Assembly (NCBI RefSeq): GCF_019801605.1
Contig: NZ_JAHVIT010000010.1
Span: 1-64,000, forward strand
Direction: 5' to 3'
Length of the DNA: 64,000 nt
Source of the DNA: Maritimibacter alkaliphilus
GTDB lineage: Bacteria > Pseudomonadota > Alphaproteobacteria > Rhodobacterales > Rhodobacteraceae
The notes below the pieces were generated by a model that was not told where the DNA came from, did no database searches, and worked only from the letters and a program-made list of their open reading frames with translations. Made by a program: the position numbers and the translations under genes. Below are positions 9,013 through 17,440 of this stretch, one piece after another. Position 1 is the stretch's first letter, and the number at the start of each line of letters is the position of its first letter.

Positions 9013-9399
9013 ATGAGTTATTCAATCGACCGTTTCTTCGAGGGCGCCAACCTAGACGAGGTTGAAGCTCGCACACGGCAGGCGCTGGCCAACGCGGGCT
9101 TTGGCGTCCTGACAGAGATAGACGTGAAGGCGGCAATGAAGAAGAAGCTCGACAAGGACATGGATGGCTACCTGATCCTTGGTGCCTGCAACCCCGGGAT
9201 GGCTCGGCAGGCAATCGGGCTGGAACCCAAGGTGGGTGCGATGCTGCCCTGCAATGTGATCCTGCGCAAAATACCCGGCGGCGTCGAAGTCTCGGCCGTC
9301 GATCCGCAGGCATCGATGCAGGCCATCGAAAACACCGAACTCTCCGCCGTAGCGGGCAAGGTTCGTGACAGGCTGGCTGGCGTGGTTGCTGCTATCTGA
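9013..9399 (+). CDS. DUF302 protein
   Basis: 128 residues, cytoplasmic, no signal peptide. The arrangement fits DUF302: an N-terminal helix/strand pair (ALANAGFGVLTEIDVKAAMKKK) and a central GACNPGMARQAI...LPCNVILR motif with two conserved Cys (residues about 57 and 77). DUF302 proteins have an unknown function and recur in copper and stress gene groups. Confidence 0.8.
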   Translation: MSYSIDRFFEGANLDEVEARTRQALANAGFGVLTEIDVKAAMKKKLDKDMDGYLILGACNPGMARQAIGLEPKVGAMLPCNVILRKIPGGVEVSAVDPQASMQAIENTELSAVAGKVRDRLAGVVAAI

Positions 9400-9429
9400 C
9401 GATTTCAATAGCCAGAAATGGGCGAAAAC

Positions 9430-9540
9430 ATGAACGATTTCTTCACTAACGCCGCGATTTCCCTCGCCGCGTTGATTGCAACATCCCACCTCGGCGACAA
9501 GGCGCTGAAGCGCTCCCCGATAACGGAGGTGTCATCATGA
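9430..9540 (+). CDS. Possible 36-residue peptide coupled to the permease
   Basis: Open frame MNDFFTNAAISLAALIATSH... ending EVSS, overlapping the permease start by four bases (ATGA at 9537). It has a short hydrophobic segment. The ribosome site is poor, so it may be a leader or not translated; the overlap is its only support. Confidence 0.3.
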   Translation: MNDFFTNAAISLAALIATSHLGDKALKRSPITEVSS

Positions 9541-10865
9541 AACACAACCATGGGGGCGGCGACTACAAGGCTGGCTCGATCACACTCGGCGGCGCGGTTG
9601 CGATGGGTACTGGGGTTATGATCGGTGCTGGCATCTTTGCCCTGACTGGCCAGATTGCCGAGTTGGCAGGGACCCTGTTCCCAATCGCCTTCATCGTCGG
9701 CGCAATTGTTACCGGTTTCAGTGCCTACAGCTATGTAAAGATGTCGAATGCCTGGCCCTCGGCAGGGGGCATCGCGATGATCCTGCAGAAGTGCTACGGC
9801 CCCGGAGCAGTGGCCGCTGGTGCTGCTCTGTTGATGGCATTGAGCATGGTCATCGCCGAAAGCCTAGTCGCCCGGACCTTCGCTGCCTACCTTCTGCGTC
9901 CTTTCAACATTGACGGTGGACCACTGGTGCCGATCTTGGCGGTAGGCGTGATCCTATTCGCATTCCTGGTGAATATCGCGGGAAACCGTTCGATTGGTCT
10001 TTTTTCTCTGGTGATGGCTGCGATCAAGATCGGCGGTATTGCCATTTTCGGGTTTGCAGCTCTTTGGTCAAGCGGGTTTGACTTCGCTGCGGGCACGGAA
10101 GACATCAGTGCCCATGGCGCCACTGGGTTCATGGCCTCCGTCGCACTCGCCATCTTGGCCTTCAAAGGCTTCACGACAATCACCAATAGCGGCGCTGAGA
10201 TCACCGACCCCCATCGTAACGTCGGCCGGGCAATCGCCATCTCGATCGCGCTGTGTGTCGTGGTGTACCTCCTAGTGGCCTTCGGCGTCGGTTCGAGCCT
10301 GACCATCGACCAAATCGTTGACGCTCGGGATTATTCTCTGGCCGAGGCCGCTAAGCCCGCCCTTGGCGAGGCGGGGTTCCTCCTGACCGTCTTGCTCGCG
10401 GTCGTGGCCACTGCTTCGGCCGTCCTAGCCAGTGTTTTCGCGGTGTCGCGAATGCTGGCCATGCTGACTGACATGAAGATGATCCCGCACAGCCATTTCG
10501 GCATGACGGGCCCGATCCAGCGCCACACCCTTGTCTATACGGTGGTGGTTGCCTCAGGGCTGGCAGTGTTCTTTGACCTAGGCCGGATCGCATCACTCGG
10601 TGCGTTCTTCTATCTGGTCATGGACATGGTGGTCCATTGGGGCGTATGGCGTTTCCGCCGGGAAGACATCGGAGCCCGGAGTCCGATTTTGATAGCGGCA
10701 TTGTGCTTCGACGCCATCGTGCTAACTGCATTTACGGCAATGAAGTTGCAGAGCGATCCCATGATCGTCATCCTCGCCGGCGCGGGGATCTTCACTGTCT
10801 TCTTCTTCGAGAGGAGCTATCTATCGAATTGGCTCGCTCCGCAGTATGGCAACCGCGATGAATGA
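9537..10865 (+). CDS. APC-family amino acid/polyamine permease
   Basis: 442 residues with about 12 hydrophobic segments. The first segment has the APC-type unwound-helix signature (GVMIGAGIFALTG, about residues 26-38), and FKGFTTITNSGAEI matches the sixth-helix region. The ATG has an excellent ribosome site (ACGGAGGTGTC). Its substrate cannot be read from sequence; in this operon it might import an amino acid that chelates copper, but that is conjecture. It is the last gene of the first copper run. Confidence 0.85.
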   Translation: MKHNHGGGDYKAGSITLGGAVAMGTGVMIGAGIFALTGQIAELAGTLFPIAFIVGAIVTGFSAYSYVKMSNAWPSAGGIAMILQKCYGPGAVAAGAALLMALSMVIAESLVARTFAAYLLRPFNIDGGPLVPILAVGVILFAFLVNIAGNRSIGLFSLVMAAIKIGGIAIFGFAALWSSGFDFAAGTEDISAHGATGFMASVALAILAFKGFTTITNSGAEITDPHRNVGRAIAISIALCVVVYLLVAFGVGSSLTIDQIVDARDYSLAEAAKPALGEAGFLLTVLLAVVATASAVLASVFAVSRMLAMLTDMKMIPHSHFGMTGPIQRHTLVYTVVVASGLAVFFDLGRIASLGAFFYLVMDMVVHWGVWRFRREDIGARSPILIAALCFDAIVLTAFTAMKLQSDPMIVILAGAGIFTVFFFERSYLSNWLAPQYGNRDE

Positions 10866-10899
10866 TGAATAACGTAGTCCTGAAACAAGGTTATAGTCG

Positions 10900-10915
10900 G
10901 CAGACCGCAGTCTGC
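10900..10915. repeat. Short inverted repeat after the permease
   Basis: GCAGAC-CGCA-GTCTGC, a 6-bp stem with a 4-nt loop. There is no T-tract. It may be a weak terminator or a regulator site before the gene at 11015. Confidence 0.3.
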
Positions 10916-11014
10916 GGGATAGGTGTACACGCCTGGAAAACGCAGTGTACGGGGGACAGTAGTGACCATTGTGTCGCGAGATCCCATCTTGCTGGCTGAC
11001 GACGAAAGGTCCCC

Positions 11015-11335
11015 ATGCGCCTGCTCGCCATCATCGTCCTGACCAGCCTCGTGATGCTGGCTGCCTTCCCGCAAATGTCTGCGGCTGGGCCCGCGATGCA
11101 TGAATGCGCGGCCTGCCCAGAGGCGATCATCGATGCAAATCAGCAGGCCCCGGCGCACCGGCACCAGGTCGACGCGCCTTGTTCTGACATGGCGACCTGC
11201 GCAGGCTGGGCCCTTGTCGATACCAGTCAGCCTCTCCATAGCGCCAACCCGCCACGCCTCCGTCATGCGTGGCCGGAGCCACGAAGTGGCACGACGATCA
11301 GTCTGTCCCTTGACCTCCCGCCTCCTCGCGCCTGA
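11015..11335 (+). CDS. Small secreted Cys/His protein, copper-region family member 2
   Basis: 106 residues; ATG after GAAAGG. Signal sequence at about 2-23 (ending MSAAG). The mature part has HECAAC, a His cluster (AHRHQ), a C-x5-C motif (PCSDMATC) and a C-terminus SLDLPPPRA. The same plan is seen at 4037-4396 and 19376-19729. It precedes the cytochrome c/multicopper oxidase genes, so a periplasmic copper-binding role is plausible but unproven. Confidence 0.6.
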   Translation: MRLLAIIVLTSLVMLAAFPQMSAAGPAMHECAACPEAIIDANQQAPAHRHQVDAPCSDMATCAGWALVDTSQPLHSANPPRLRHAWPEPRSGTTISLSLDLPPPRA

Positions 11336-11423
11336 GCCAGCTCCAGTTGAACCTGGGTCGTTTCCGATCGACCCATCATCAGAGCGCGCGGCCCGCAAAG
11401 CCGTGCAGGGTCAGGATACTATC

Positions 11424-11864
11424 ATGAACAAATTCACCCTCGCCGGGGCCGCGATTCTTGTCGTGGCGCTTGGTGCTTATGCAGTCACTCGCTCCTCCGA
11501 GCAAACCGCCCCCGTGCAGGAAACCATGGCGCCAGCGGAGGGCGCGCCCATGGTTGCCGTCACTCTTCCCGATACGCTGTCGCCCGAGGGGACGATGGGG
11601 AAGCGGGCTTTCGATGCGGTCTGCGCTGATTGCCATGGTGACAATGCCGCCGGGAAAATGGGGTTCGCTCCGCCATTGATTCACAAGATCTACGAACCGT
11701 CGCATCATGGCGACATGGCCTTCCAGATGGCGGCTGCGAATGGCGTACGCGCGCACCATTGGAAATTCGGAGACATGCCGCCGCAGCCCGGGGTGACCCG
11801 TGCGGATGTGACGTCGATCATCGCCTACATCCGCGAAGTACAGCGCGCAAACGGGATCAACTGA
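11424..11864 (+). CDS. Membrane-anchored c-type cytochrome
   Basis: 146 residues from the ATG at 11424; longer in-frame starts upstream would add sequence that overlaps the preceding gene and has no export signal. An N-terminal hydrophobic segment (about 4-20) exports or anchors it. One haem-binding CADCH motif lies at 67-71, and Met in KFGDMPPQPG is the probable sixth ligand. It ends two bases before the multicopper oxidase and may accept or donate electrons for it. Confidence 0.85.
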   Translation: MNKFTLAGAAILVVALGAYAVTRSSEQTAPVQETMAPAEGAPMVAVTLPDTLSPEGTMGKRAFDAVCADCHGDNAAGKMGFAPPLIHKIYEPSHHGDMAFQMAAANGVRAHHWKFGDMPPQPGVTRADVTSIIAYIREVQRANGIN

Positions 11865-11865
11865 A

Positions 11866-13245
11866 ATGAAAATGACGCGACGTGCGTTCTGCGCAGGTCT
11901 GACCTTGGCGCCGCTGGCACGCCCTGTACAGGCTCAGGACATGCCCCTCTTGACCGCCAGGGCAGCTACTGTGCAGCTTGCCCCGGATGGCTATCCGGCG
12001 ACGCCGGTCTGGAGCTACGACGGGACGATCCCTGGCCCGGTCATCCGCGCTGCTCAGGGCAGCCGGTTGCAGCGGCGACTTGTGAACACGCTGGAGGTTC
12101 CGACCTCGGTTCATTGGCATGGCATCCGTATCGACAACGCCATGGATGGTGTCGCGGGTTTGACCCAGAACGCGGTGCCGCCCGGCGAGAGTTTCCACTA
12201 TGCCTTCGATCTGCCCGATGCGGGAACCTACTGGTATCACGCCCATACCAATTCGATGGAACAGGTCGCGCGGGGGCTTTCCGGAGCCCTGATCATCGAA
12301 GAGGCGACGCCGCCTGATGTGGATCGGGACGAAGTCCTGATGATCGACGATTGGTTGCTGGACCCCGACACGGGCCTGTTTGTCGATGATTTCGCAGCGC
12401 CGATGACGCGCAGCCACGGAGGCCAGATCGGCAACCTCGTGGGCGTGAACGGGCGCTATGATTACAGGCTTCCAGCCCGGCAGAACGAGCGGCTGAGGCT
12501 GCGGCTGATCAACTCGGCCAATGCCCAGATCTTCGGTCTGAAACTGGAAGGGCTGACCGGCTGGACGGTGGCTCTAGACGGTATGCCTCTCGATACGCCA
12601 GAACCGGTGACGGATACGCTTGTGCTTGCGCCGGCACAGCGCATGGATCTGATTGTCGATGTCACCGCCGAGGAAGGGGAAACCGCAGGACTTCTCTTTG
12701 CCTCAGCGGATGATACTTGGCGCGTACTGGCTGAAGTTTCTGTCGAAGGACGTGCCGCGTCAGTGCCGCGCGGTGCGCCTCAGCCCTTGCCGCGCAATCC
12801 GGGGATGGAGGTCACAGGCATCGACTCCGCGTCTGTCCTTGAGATGCCGCTACAGGGCGGTGCGATGCGCGGCGTGGAGAGCGTAACCTTTAACGGGCAA
12901 AGGCTGGGCTGGCAGGAGCTGGTTCAGAAAGGACAGTTCTGGGCCCTTGCTGGACAGGCTGGGCTGGGGGAGACACCTTTTACCACCCTGTCGCGCGGAG
13001 AAACGGCCCGCATCCGCATGACCAATGACACGATCTTCCCGCACGCGATGCACATGCACGGGATGCATTTCCGGGTGCGCAAGGCGGACGGCAGCCTTGG
13101 CCCTTTGCGTGATACGGTTCTGGTCATGCCCGACGAGACGACGGAGATTGCCTTCGTTGCCGACAATCCGGGAAAGTGGCTGCTGCATTGCCACATGCTG
13201 GGGCACGCAGCGTCGGGCATGACGAACTGGATCATGGTCACATGA
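11866..13245 (+). CDS. Periplasmic multicopper oxidase (CueO-like, Tat signal)
   Basis: 459 residues. The start MKMTRRAFCAGLTLAPLA is a Tat-type twin-arginine signal, so it is probably folded with copper before export. Three cupredoxin domains carry the four copper-binding stretches: HWHG near 83-86, WYHAHT, HAMHMHGMHF, and LLHCHMLGHAASGM with H441-C442-H443. It probably oxidises Cu(I) to the less toxic Cu(II). There is no long Met-rich insert, unlike the copA product at 17441. It overlaps the following cytochrome by four bases. Confidence 0.9.
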   Translation: MKMTRRAFCAGLTLAPLARPVQAQDMPLLTARAATVQLAPDGYPATPVWSYDGTIPGPVIRAAQGSRLQRRLVNTLEVPTSVHWHGIRIDNAMDGVAGLTQNAVPPGESFHYAFDLPDAGTYWYHAHTNSMEQVARGLSGALIIEEATPPDVDRDEVLMIDDWLLDPDTGLFVDDFAAPMTRSHGGQIGNLVGVNGRYDYRLPARQNERLRLRLINSANAQIFGLKLEGLTGWTVALDGMPLDTPEPVTDTLVLAPAQRMDLIVDVTAEEGETAGLLFASADDTWRVLAEVSVEGRAASVPRGAPQPLPRNPGMEVTGIDSASVLEMPLQGGAMRGVESVTFNGQRLGWQELVQKGQFWALAGQAGLGETPFTTLSRGETARIRMTNDTIFPHAMHMHGMHFRVRKADGSLGPLRDTVLVMPDETTEIAFVADNPGKWLLHCHMLGHAASGMTNWIMVT

Positions 13246-13646
13246 AGGGCCTGATCGCACTTGCAGCAATTCTTGCAAGCTGGGCGCAGGCCGTTGCGGC
13301 AGAGGAAGGCATGGATGGCGCAGCACTGTATCAGGAGAACTGCGCATCCTGCCATGGGGCAGAACTTCAGGGGCAGCCGGACTGGCACAGCCCCGGCCCC
13401 GACGGCCGCCTTCCCGCGCCACCCCATGATGCAACGGGCCACACCTGGCATCATGGCGACGAGATCCTGTTCCGCATCACGCGGGACGGGACTGCCGCGG
13501 TGGTCGGCGGGGGCTATGCAAGTGACATGCCCGGCTTTGGCGACGCGCTGACCGATGCGGAGATCCGAGCGATCCTCGACTACATTAAATCCACCTGGCC
13601 CGAGCGCGAACGCGCCTATCAACGTGAAAGAACTCAGCAGGAATAG
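13242..13646 (+). CDS. Small c-type cytochrome
   Basis: 134 residues; the ATG overlaps the oxidase stop. Signal peptide (about 1-20, ending AVAAEE), haem motif CASCH at 34-38, and an axial Met candidate in YASDMPGFG. The C-terminal DAEIRAILDYIKSTWP helix is typical of class I cytochromes c. With the cytochrome at 11424 it brackets the oxidase, suggesting electron transfer between the copper enzyme and the respiratory chain. Confidence 0.85.
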   Translation: MKGLIALAAILASWAQAVAAEEGMDGAALYQENCASCHGAELQGQPDWHSPGPDGRLPAPPHDATGHTWHHGDEILFRITRDGTAAVVGGGYASDMPGFGDALTDAEIRAILDYIKSTWPERERAYQRERTQQE

Positions 13647-13723
13647 GCCGAAAAAAGTCAACTTTTAGGGAACATCCACCCACTGGAAGGTTGTTATTCT
13701 CCTAAACACATTCGGAGGTGACG

Positions 13724-14548
13724 ATGGCCTATTCCCGCTTTTTCCTGATGATTGCCGTGTCTACGGTCCTGATGTTCGGGTTGATGTACCTGAACACGTA
13801 TCTGGTCAGCCATATCTTTTGGTCAGAAACACGCGCCTATATGGCCATCGTCATGGGGGCGGTCATGGCCTTCGTCATGCTGGCCTTCATGCTCGGCATG
13901 TACAAGAACCGCACGCTCAATATTGCGATCTTTGCTGGCTCCATCATCGTTTTCGCAGGGGCGCTCTGGCTGGTGCGCAGTCAGGTAACTGTGCAGGACC
14001 GCGCCTACATGCGGGCGATGATCCCACACCATTCAATCGCCATCATGACGTCGTCCCGTGCAGAACTCACCGATCCCAGAGTGCGCACCTTGGCCGATGA
14101 CATCATCTACGCCCAGGATAAGGAAATCGCGGAGATGCGTTATCTGATCGCGGATATATCGGCGAATGGAGAGGCGACCCCCGCCGGGGAGGAACCGGCT
14201 GCCGAACTGAAATCCGCTCAAGACGCCCTGTCCAGCGAGGTCGTTTCCAAGGTCGATCCGGAGTTCCTGACGCAGGCAGATATCGCCCAGGTCTTCCCGG
14301 ATGGGGTCGCGTGCAGCTTCACCTACACTGAAACGAGCCCGCCGGTGTTCGCGTCCGGCAACGACACTGCCCTGGTCAAGATCAGCGGGGATCTTGTCCG
14401 CCTCGATGGTGCGGGAGAAAGCTTCACGGCTGACCCGATCACGATACAGGTGCGCGACACGGAAGATGATGGCCTCCAGGACTTCGTCATCAGCGCGGGT
14501 CCTGACTACGAAGCCGGTTTCCGCGGTCAGTACGCCTGCACGAATTGA
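13724..14548 (+). CDS. DUF305 membrane protein with an extra C-terminal domain
   Basis: 274 residues from the ATG at 13724 (GGAGG four to nine bases upstream); a GTG two codons earlier is too close to that site. Three membrane helices (about 5-27, 35-57, 65-84) lead to the DUF305 part with MIPHHSIAIMTSS (about 99-111), whose His pair is thought to bind metal. From about residue 150 a separate domain follows with conserved Cys (VACSFTY, QYACTN) that I do not recognise. The 70 bases upstream probably hold its promoter. Confidence 0.75.
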   Translation: MAYSRFFLMIAVSTVLMFGLMYLNTYLVSHIFWSETRAYMAIVMGAVMAFVMLAFMLGMYKNRTLNIAIFAGSIIVFAGALWLVRSQVTVQDRAYMRAMIPHHSIAIMTSSRAELTDPRVRTLADDIIYAQDKEIAEMRYLIADISANGEATPAGEEPAAELKSAQDALSSEVVSKVDPEFLTQADIAQVFPDGVACSFTYTETSPPVFASGNDTALVKISGDLVRLDGAGESFTADPITIQVRDTEDDGLQDFVISAGPDYEAGFRGQYACTN

Positions 14549-14559
14549 GGAAGATGATC

Positions 14560-15321
14560 ATGCCAAAAGATACCACGAAAACCGCCGTTCTCTACCGCAT
14601 GGTCATGCCTGAGCACACATGCCCCTTTGGTCTAAAATCTAAAGATTTGCTGGAGCGCAAGGGCTACACCGTCGAAGATCACCACCTGAAGACCAAGGAC
14701 GAGACCGAGGCCTTCAAGCGCGAGCATGACGTCAAGACCACGCCGCAGACCTTCATCGACGGGGAACGGATCGGAGGTCATGACGACCTGCGCATTTTCC
14801 TCGGGATCGATCCGCCCAAGGAAGACCAGAGCGACACGACGTATCGACCTGTCATCGCTATCTTTGCAGTCTGTGCCCTGCTGGCGCTCGGGCTGGCGTG
14901 GCATCAGTACGGGACCATCCTGACCTGGCAGAGCTTCCAGTGGTTCATCTCGCTGTCCATGACCGTGCTTGCGATCCAGAAGCTTCAGGACGTCGAGCAG
15001 TTCTCGACCATGTTCCTGAACTACGACCTGCTGGCGAAACGTTGGGTGCCCTACGGCAAGGTCTATCCCTACGGCGAGGCGCTGGCTGGCATCCTGATGA
15101 CTGCGGGCGTCCTGACATGGATTTCCGCGCCCGTTGCGCTGTTCATCGGGACCGTCGGAGCGGTCAGCGTATTCAAGGCCGTCTACATCGACAAGCGAGA
15201 GTTGAAATGTGCCTGCGTCGGCGGGAACTCCAACGTGCCGCTCGGCTTCATTTCCCTGACCGAGAACCTGATGATGATCGTGATGGGCCTCTGGATGGGC
15301 CTGCGCGCCCTCGGGGGCTGA
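14560..15321 (+). CDS. Glutaredoxin-MauE/DoxX membrane fusion
   Basis: 253 residues from the ATG at 14560, which is correctly spaced from GAGG. The first 85 residues form a glutaredoxin fold with a single active-site Cys (HTCPFGLKSK) and the cis-Pro motif TTPQTFIDGERIGGHDDL. The rest has about five membrane helices of the MauE/DoxX type, with a CAC pair (ELKCACVGG) near the end. This suggests transfer of reducing equivalents to a membrane or periplasmic thiol, for example for maturation of the nearby copper and haem proteins. Confidence 0.8.
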   Translation: MPKDTTKTAVLYRMVMPEHTCPFGLKSKDLLERKGYTVEDHHLKTKDETEAFKREHDVKTTPQTFIDGERIGGHDDLRIFLGIDPPKEDQSDTTYRPVIAIFAVCALLALGLAWHQYGTILTWQSFQWFISLSMTVLAIQKLQDVEQFSTMFLNYDLLAKRWVPYGKVYPYGEALAGILMTAGVLTWISAPVALFIGTVGAVSVFKAVYIDKRELKCACVGGNSNVPLGFISLTENLMMIVMGLWMGLRALGG

Positions 15322-15330
15322 GATGAGAAA

Positions 15331-15365
15331 CGGGGGCGTCGTCGCAACGCCCCCGGTGTCTTTCT
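15331..15365. terminator. Terminator between convergent copper operons
   Basis: 9-bp perfect stem (CGGGGGCGT at 15331-15339, ACGCCCCCG at 15347-15355), with GTGTCTTTC after it on +. It sits between two convergent genes and could serve both strands. Confidence 0.6.
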
Positions 15366-15368
15366 GGC

Positions 15369-16247
15369 TTAGCCAACGTGCTCCGGCGCGACCGTGGATG
15401 TGAAGGTGGCAGTGACCAGTAGGATCACGAGGAAGGCCGCGACCTCCCACCGGATTGACGCCCTCAGCGGGCCGGGGTTTCCGGTCTCGGCCAGGGCCGG
15501 GGTCAGCCGAAGCTTGTTCAGCCCAGCGAGGCCGAGAAGCAGGGCCACGACTGCCAGTTTCAGCGTCAGGAACTGCCCCCACGGTTGGGTCAGGACCGCG
15601 ATCGGATCGCCCGCCAGGATCACCAGGATCACGACGCCCGCCACGACAAGCAGCCCGACCATGACAAGCGCTGCCTGACCGAACCGTTCGACAGTGCGCA
15701 CGGCTGCCTCGTTGCCGCGGCCAGCCATGTCATGGAGCGGATAGAAGCCCCCGATCCAGAAGCTCGCGGCCAGGATGTGGATGACGAAAAGCGTCGAAAG
15801 CGCCAGCCTCGGATCTCCGGTCGCGTGACCACGCAGCGCGAAACTGATGGCAACAAGAATGACGCCAAGGACCGCCACAGGTCGTGTCCAACCGCGATTG
15901 AGCGCGATGGTCGCGATGGCCAGAAGGCCGAGAATGTCGGCCTCCACCGACAGGCCGAGCGGGCTGAAGAGCGCGACCTGAAGCATCATCGGATCAAGCG
16001 CGCCGCCGAAGCCCCCGTAGAAGAAAGCCGCCCGCAGCGGAATGTTCAGCGCGCTGAACACAATGCCAACGACGGCTGACCATGCTGCAAGCCGCCTGAG
16101 GCGACGGCTTGCAGCGGCATCCAGCTCCGTCAGGAGCCAGAGGTTGATCACGGAGCCCGCCGCAAGCAGGACACTGACATACATCCCCGCCTTGACGAGG
16201 ATCGAGGCGATCTGCACCGGTTCCAGTGCGGCAAGAACTCCGCCCAT
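15369..16247 (-). CDS. copD: Copper resistance protein CopD
   Basis: 292 residues, about eight membrane helices, of the CopD family that moves copper across the inner membrane together with CopC. Motifs include VIHILAASFWIGGFYPL, where His residues may bind metal, and the CopD-like end PWGQFLTLKLAVVALLLGLAGLNKLRL. It starts two bases after the copC stop, so the pair is cotranscribed. Confidence 0.88.
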   Translation of the reverse strand: MGGVLAALEPVQIASILVKAGMYVSVLLAAGSVINLWLLTELDAAASRRLRRLAAWSAVVGIVFSALNIPLRAAFFYGGFGGALDPMMLQVALFSPLGLSVEADILGLLAIATIALNRGWTRPVAVLGVILVAISFALRGHATGDPRLALSTLFVIHILAASFWIGGFYPLHDMAGRGNEAAVRTVERFGQAALVMVGLLVVAGVVILVILAGDPIAVLTQPWGQFLTLKLAVVALLLGLAGLNKLRLTPALAETGNPGPLRASIRWEVAAFLVILLVTATFTSTVAPEHVG

Positions 16248-16249
16248 GA

Positions 16250-16612
16250 TCAGTTCGCGACCTTGAACGCGAAGCTGCCATTCATCGGGTGGCCGTCCGG
16301 CGACATACCGCGCCAGTCGATCTTGTAGGTGCCCGGAGCGAGCTTGGGCAGCTGGCCTTCCCAGGTCTTCACGGCTTGGTTCGCGGCAGGACCGTTGATC
16401 TTGTAGGTCTTACCGTCAGGTGCGGCCATCGTGACGGTGGTGATCTGCATGGGATCGGTGAACATCAGGTGCATGACCTTGGTGTCCGCGCCGACCGTCT
16501 GGCCGTTGCCCGGCATGGTCATCATGCCCTTGCCGTGGGCCAATGCAGCGCCTGCGCTCAGGGCCATACCGACCGACAGTGCGGCGGACGTCAGGATAGT
16601 ACGAAGTTTCAT
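16250..16612 (-). CDS. copC: Periplasmic copper chaperone CopC
   Basis: 120 residues: signal peptide (cleaved at ALA-HGKG) leaving an N-terminal His that usually ligates Cu(II), then the CopC beta-sandwich with MFTDPMQITTV and the second Cu-site region SPDGHPMNGSFAFKV. A Met cluster (MMTMPG) sits beside the N-terminus. It is immediately upstream of copD. Confidence 0.92.
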   Translation of the reverse strand: MKLRTILTSAALSVGMALSAGAALAHGKGMMTMPGNGQTVGADTKVMHLMFTDPMQITTVTMAAPDGKTYKINGPAANQAVKTWEGQLPKLAPGTYKIDWRGMSPDGHPMNGSFAFKVAN

Positions 16613-16641
16613 TGGGGTGCTCCCTTGGTTGGTTCAGGTTG

Positions 16642-16689
16642 AAAAGGCTGCGCCCTCTCCGCGGCTTCGGAGGAGCCGAGAGGGCGCAG
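16642..16689 (-). terminator. Strong hairpin between copB and copC
   Basis: 12-bp perfect stem (arms 16648-16659 and 16678-16689), with CCTTTTC following on the - strand. It lies inside the copABCD gene order and could end or attenuate the copAB message, so that copCD is made at a lower or different level. Confidence 0.6.
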
Positions 16690-16694
16690 AAAAA

Positions 16695-17411
16695 TCAGAA
16701 CATGAAGTTGATGCCGACGACGCCGGTCAGCTCGTCGACTTCATGGCCATGATCGCGCAGAATGTCGGCTGTGCCGCCGAAGGCGCGTTCGTAGTTCACG
16801 CCGACATAGGGCGACACGCTGCGGCCGATCAGGTCGTAGCTCAGTCGCAGTCCCAGCTCGACAGAGCCGCCGCCCGCCGCGATTTCGCGCGCGGGATCAT
16901 CCGCCAGCGGAAGGCTGACCTCGATAGAGGGGGTCAGGATCAGCCGATTGGTCAACAGAGCTTCATACTCCACTTCCGCCCCGATGTAGGGGTATTCGGA
17001 AACGTAGAGCGCCGCTTCGACTTCGAACCATTGCGGCGCGAGGCCAGTGACGCCGAAAGCGCCGTAGTAGCGCTCGGGCGCGCCGTCCGGCGTGGAGGCG
17101 GCGACCCCGATGAAGCCATCGAAGAAATCGGTGATCGGCTTCTGGAGGCGGATCTGGTTGTCCATCTCTTCGAAATCGCCACCTTCGATCTTCGCGCCTT
17201 CGCTCTTCCAGACGAGCCGCAGCTCGTCATTGCCCGTCCAGGCCTCGAACCCCCAGGCAAAGGAGTTCTCTTCATCGCCCATCCGGTATTCGAGCTTGTC
17301 GGTCCGCACGCCCCAGACTGTCGGGGAAACGCCCACCTCGGCCATCGCGACTGAAGTAAAAGTCAGCGCAAGCGGAAGCCCGAGGGCCGTTCCAAGCAGC
17401 AGTTTTTTCAT
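16695..17411 (-). CDS. copB: Outer-membrane copper resistance protein CopB
   Basis: 238 residues from the ATG at 17411 (MKKLLLG, AAGGA upstream); an in-frame extension upstream overlaps copA and has no signal. After the signal peptide comes a beta-rich PcoB/CopB barrel (VWGVRTDKLEYR..., NYERAFGGTADILRDHGHEV...), ending in Phe as outer-membrane proteins do. The Met-rich N-terminal segment of classical CopB is absent. Confidence 0.88.
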   Translation of the reverse strand: MKKLLLGTALGLPLALTFTSVAMAEVGVSPTVWGVRTDKLEYRMGDEENSFAWGFEAWTGNDELRLVWKSEGAKIEGGDFEEMDNQIRLQKPITDFFDGFIGVAASTPDGAPERYYGAFGVTGLAPQWFEVEAALYVSEYPYIGAEVEYEALLTNRLILTPSIEVSLPLADDPAREIAAGGGSVELGLRLSYDLIGRSVSPYVGVNYERAFGGTADILRDHGHEVDELTGVVGINFMF

Positions 17412-17440
17412 GTGATTGGTTTCCTTGGAATACGCGCCCA

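Noticed and set aside
11100..11423. Upstream extension of the cytochrome c frame (start at 11100)
   Set aside because: It overlaps the small secreted protein gene in another frame, and the export signal begins only at 11424.
13665..13700. CueR-like half site (CTGGAAGGT) before the DUF305 gene
   Set aside because: Only the right half matches; the left half is too poor and the -10/-35 placement is unclear.
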